Shown here: piece by piece, positions 62,265 through 64,000 of the stretch | Numbering within the stretch: position 1 is the stretch's first letter | How the letters are laid out: every line of letters starts with the position of its first letter | NCBI RefSeq assembly: GCF_900187645.1 | Contig: NZ_FYEE01000016.1 | Coordinates: forward strand, 1 to 64,000 | Reading direction: 5' to 3' | Origin: Pseudomonas sp. Irchel 3E20 | Lineage (GTDB): Bacteria; Pseudomonadota; Gammaproteobacteria; Pseudomonadales; Pseudomonadaceae | Length of the DNA stretch: 64,000 bases | The notes under the pieces: model-generated | Seen by the model: only the letters and a program-made list of their open reading frames with translations | Told to the model about the DNA's origin: nothing | Databases searched by the model: none | Made by a program: the position numbers and the translations under genes

Positions 62265-62480
62265 ATGAAAAATGCAGACAGCTACAACGCCGAAAAAACC
62301 GGCGTATTCGTCAGCTACGAAGACTTTTTGAAACTGGCGAACACGGGCGACCTTCTGACCCATGACCAAGCAGGGTTACCGCCCAAGCAAGTGTTGAAAA
62401 AAATCTTCAGGGCCCACGCAAACAGGCCGGGCGAGTACGAAATCCTGATTGCGGTCACCGACCCGACTCCGACTCCATAA
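62265..62480 (+). CDS. 71-residue cytoplasmic protein of unknown function
   Basis: Starts MKNADSYNAEKTGVFVSYED, continues FLKLANTGDLLTHDQAGLPP, and ends EILIAVTDPTPTP. It is soluble and mixed alpha/beta, with no signal peptide or Cys. The start could be ATG 62265 or GTG 62256; AGGCAGG precedes both. The coding look (no REP, good codon use, start signal) and an upstream palindrome support a real gene. It occupies the small hypothetical slot between gbcB and the threonine aldolase gene that I recall in P. aeruginosa. No family recognised. Confidence 0.6.
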   Translation: MKNADSYNAEKTGVFVSYEDFLKLANTGDLLTHDQAGLPPKQVLKKIFRAHANRPGEYEILIAVTDPTPTP

Positions 62481-62529
62481 GCGCCCTGCGGCTCGCGCGC
62501 CCACTGCCATTGCAGGGGCGCGCGACTTC

Positions 62530-63630
62530 CTAGAACTCGATCCGCACATCGCCCTTCGGCACGCTGCAGCACGACAGGATGTAGCCTTCGGCTTCGTCGT
62601 CTTCAGTGATGCCGCCGTTGTGCTCCATCTCCACTTCCCCGCCCAGCTTGCGCACTTTGCAGGTACCGCAGATGCCCATGCCGCAGGCCTTGGGGATCAT
62701 CAGGCCGAGTTTGGCGGCGGCGGCGTGGACGGTTTCGCCCGGTGCCACGCGAATGCTTTTGCCCGAGGCAGTGAACTCCACCTGATGCAGGTCCGCCAGG
62801 TCCACTTGCGGGGCGTCGGCGGCCTGTTCGGCTTGCTCCACCGCGTCGGCGCGGGCCTCGGGCGGCGTGGCGCCGAAGGATTCCTCGTGGTAGCGCGCCA
62901 TGTCGAACCCCGCCCCTTCCAGCAGGCGCTTGACCGCATTCATGTAAGGCGTAGGGCCGCAGCAGAACACCTCGCGCTCCATGAAGTCGGGGGTCATCAG
63001 TTCGAGCATCTTGTGGTTCAGGTAACCGCGATAGCCGGCCCAGGGCTCGCCCAGGCCATGTTTTTCACAGATCAGGTGCAGGCTGAAGTTGTCGATGCGC
63101 GAGGCCATGTGCTCCAGCTCGCGGTGGTAAATGATGTCCTTGGGCGAGCGGGCGCTGTGGATAAACACCATGTCGACATTGGCGTTGGTGTCGTAGAACC
63201 AGCGGGCCATGGACATGCACGGGGTGATGCCGACGCCGCCGCTCAGGTACAGCACTTTCGGCGCCGGGAAGTCGATGGCGTTGAACAGCCCCACCGGCCC
63301 ATGCACCGCCAGCTCCTGGCCTTCGTGCAGGGTGTCGTGCAACCAGTTGGAAACCTTGCCCCCGGGGATGCGCTTGATGGTCACCGAAAAGCTGTAGGGC
63401 ACCGACGGCGAGCTGGAGATGGTATAGGAGCGCATGATCGGTTGGTCGTCGATTTCCAGCTCCAGGGTGACGAATTGCCCCGGTTTGAAAAAGAACAGGA
63501 TCGGCTGGTCGGCCATGAAGCAGAAGGTGCGCACGTCCCAGGTTTCCTGGATGACCTTGACGCACCGCACGATATGCCGGCCGTTGGCCCAGGTCTGGGT
63601 GGTTACCGGGTTCAGGAAGCTGTTGGACAT
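62530..63630 (-). CDS. gbcB: Glycine betaine demethylase reductase subunit GbcB
   Basis: 366 residues. A ferredoxin-NAD(P) reductase: FAD site MRSYTISSSPSVPY, NAD site VLYLSGGVGITPCMSMARWF and EVFCCGPTPYMNAVKRLLEG. A C-terminal plant-type 2Fe-2S ferredoxin domain (about 285-366) has Cys in KACGMGICGTCKVRK and a fourth Cys in YILSCCSVP. GbcB passes electrons from NAD(P)H to the Rieske oxygenase GbcA, which removes one methyl group of glycine betaine as formaldehyde to give dimethylglycine. Divergent from gbcA, as in P. aeruginosa. Confidence 0.95.
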   Translation of the reverse strand: MSNSFLNPVTTQTWANGRHIVRCVKVIQETWDVRTFCFMADQPILFFFKPGQFVTLELEIDDQPIMRSYTISSSPSVPYSFSVTIKRIPGGKVSNWLHDTLHEGQELAVHGPVGLFNAIDFPAPKVLYLSGGVGITPCMSMARWFYDTNANVDMVFIHSARSPKDIIYHRELEHMASRIDNFSLHLICEKHGLGEPWAGYRGYLNHKMLELMTPDFMEREVFCCGPTPYMNAVKRLLEGAGFDMARYHEESFGATPPEARADAVEQAEQAADAPQVDLADLHQVEFTASGKSIRVAPGETVHAAAAKLGLMIPKACGMGICGTCKVRKLGGEVEMEHNGGITEDDEAEGYILSCCSVPKGDVRIEF

Positions 63631-63912
63631 GCTGTTCTCCGCTGCCGGGATTCGGCCTGATGGTGGCGATTTTGCGTATAGCGCAGAACGCCCATTTACC
63701 TATCTGCGACATTCACATGCTTATCGCGACCAGCCCCCAGGCGCCGGGGGTTGCGCGTCGGGAACAGGTTGGGCCATGTCGCCCATGGATAAGGTTGCCG
63801 CCCGCCCCCGCCCCACACTCGCCACACCGGACAAACACAATCCTGTGCCTTGCGTAGTAACCGTAGCCACTAATTCTGTCGGCCACACCGAATGGCCTTG
63901 AGGACATACACG
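63631..63912. promoter_or_regulatory. gbcA-gbcB divergent control region
   Basis: 282 bp between divergent starts. In Pseudomonas the betaine-responsive activator GbdR controls this pair; I could not assign its operator with confidence. GAGGA at 63900-63904 is the gbcA ribosome-binding site. Short frames here are not coding. Confidence 0.55.
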
Positions 63913-64000
63913 ATGGACGTCACCGCAACCCTGAGCCTGGGCGATCCGCTGGAACCCGCACGCAAGGCCACCGCACAGATGCTGCAAGAACGCGAGCGCA
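63913..64000 (+). CDS. gbcA: Glycine betaine demethylase oxygenase GbcA, N-terminal fragment
   Basis: 29 codons before the window ends: MDVTATLSLGDPLEPARKAT, then AQMLQERER. This matches the N-terminus of GbcA, the Rieske-type alpha subunit that oxidatively demethylates glycine betaine. It is divergent from gbcB, its reductase. ATG 63913 with GAGGA 8 nt upstream. The Rieske centre lies outside the window. Confidence 0.85.
   Translation, partial: MDVTATLSLGDPLEPARKATAQMLQERER

Noticed and set aside
63640..63912. Short frames in the gbcA-gbcB gap
   Set aside because: Competing frames on both strands without family resemblance; the region is the divergent promoter and the gbcA SD lies within it.

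Overview
The window is a stretch of a high-GC Pseudomonas chromosome, most likely from the P. fluorescens group. Supporting this are the put genes with a trifunctional PutA of typical Pseudomonas length, the gbc/sox glycine-betaine cluster in a gene order I recall from P. aeruginosa, CreBCD, NhaP2, MscK, and many palindromic REP-type repeats (GTGGGAGCGGGC...GCGATGGCGG) between genes. No rRNA, tRNA or CRISPR array was seen.

Layout. (1) 1-2324: the end of a type VI secretion (T6SS) vgrG cluster on the minus strand: a shortened VgrG, a gene remnant, a small lipoprotein and the start of a Tle3-type lipase effector. (2) 2624-8523: divergent putP and putA, with six GTTGCA-type PutA operator candidates between them. 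(3) 8738-24422: a mostly plus-strand housekeeping block: acyl-CoA dehydrogenase, a zapA/zapB-like pair (minus), a chemoreceptor, K+/H+ antiporter, MscK, SelO, a PhoX-type phosphatase, SrkA and RarD. (4) 24643-31241: an ACT-domain regulator, malate synthase G, a lone receiver-domain protein, and a cNMP/CBS/DUF294 protein overlapping a DnaQ-like exonuclease. (5) 31364-37130: an iron-siderophore surface-signalling unit (ECF sigma, FecR anti-sigma, TonB receptor, PepSY reductase-like protein and a 59-residue membrane protein). (6) 37282-44459: GST, creBCD, a retropepsin-like protease, an acyltransferase, a DUF2780 protein and a small exported protein.

(7) 44507-64000: the choline/glycine-betaine demethylation region. 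gbcA (cut by the right edge) and gbcB open betaine to dimethylglycine. soxBDAG oxidise sarcosine to glycine and a one-carbon unit. glyA, purU and fdhA process the one-carbon unit and formaldehyde, and ltaE handles glycine/threonine. Between traX and glyA this block is interrupted by a compact five-gene T6SS island (53545-60068): vgrG, a DUF4123 adaptor, two tandem DUF3304 immunity-like proteins, and a DUF2235 (Tle1-like) effector.

The most unusual signals are in the two T6SS islands. The DUF2235 effector has Asp where the catalytic Ser of the GxSxG elbow should be. One of the duplicated immunity-like proteins has Tyr in place of the lipobox Cys. The left-edge VgrG ends where its frame meets a truncated downstream gene. 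Separately, two unlinked small genes share a near-identical 16-bp palindrome (CTGTCATWTCTGACAG) of the CT-N12-AG form.
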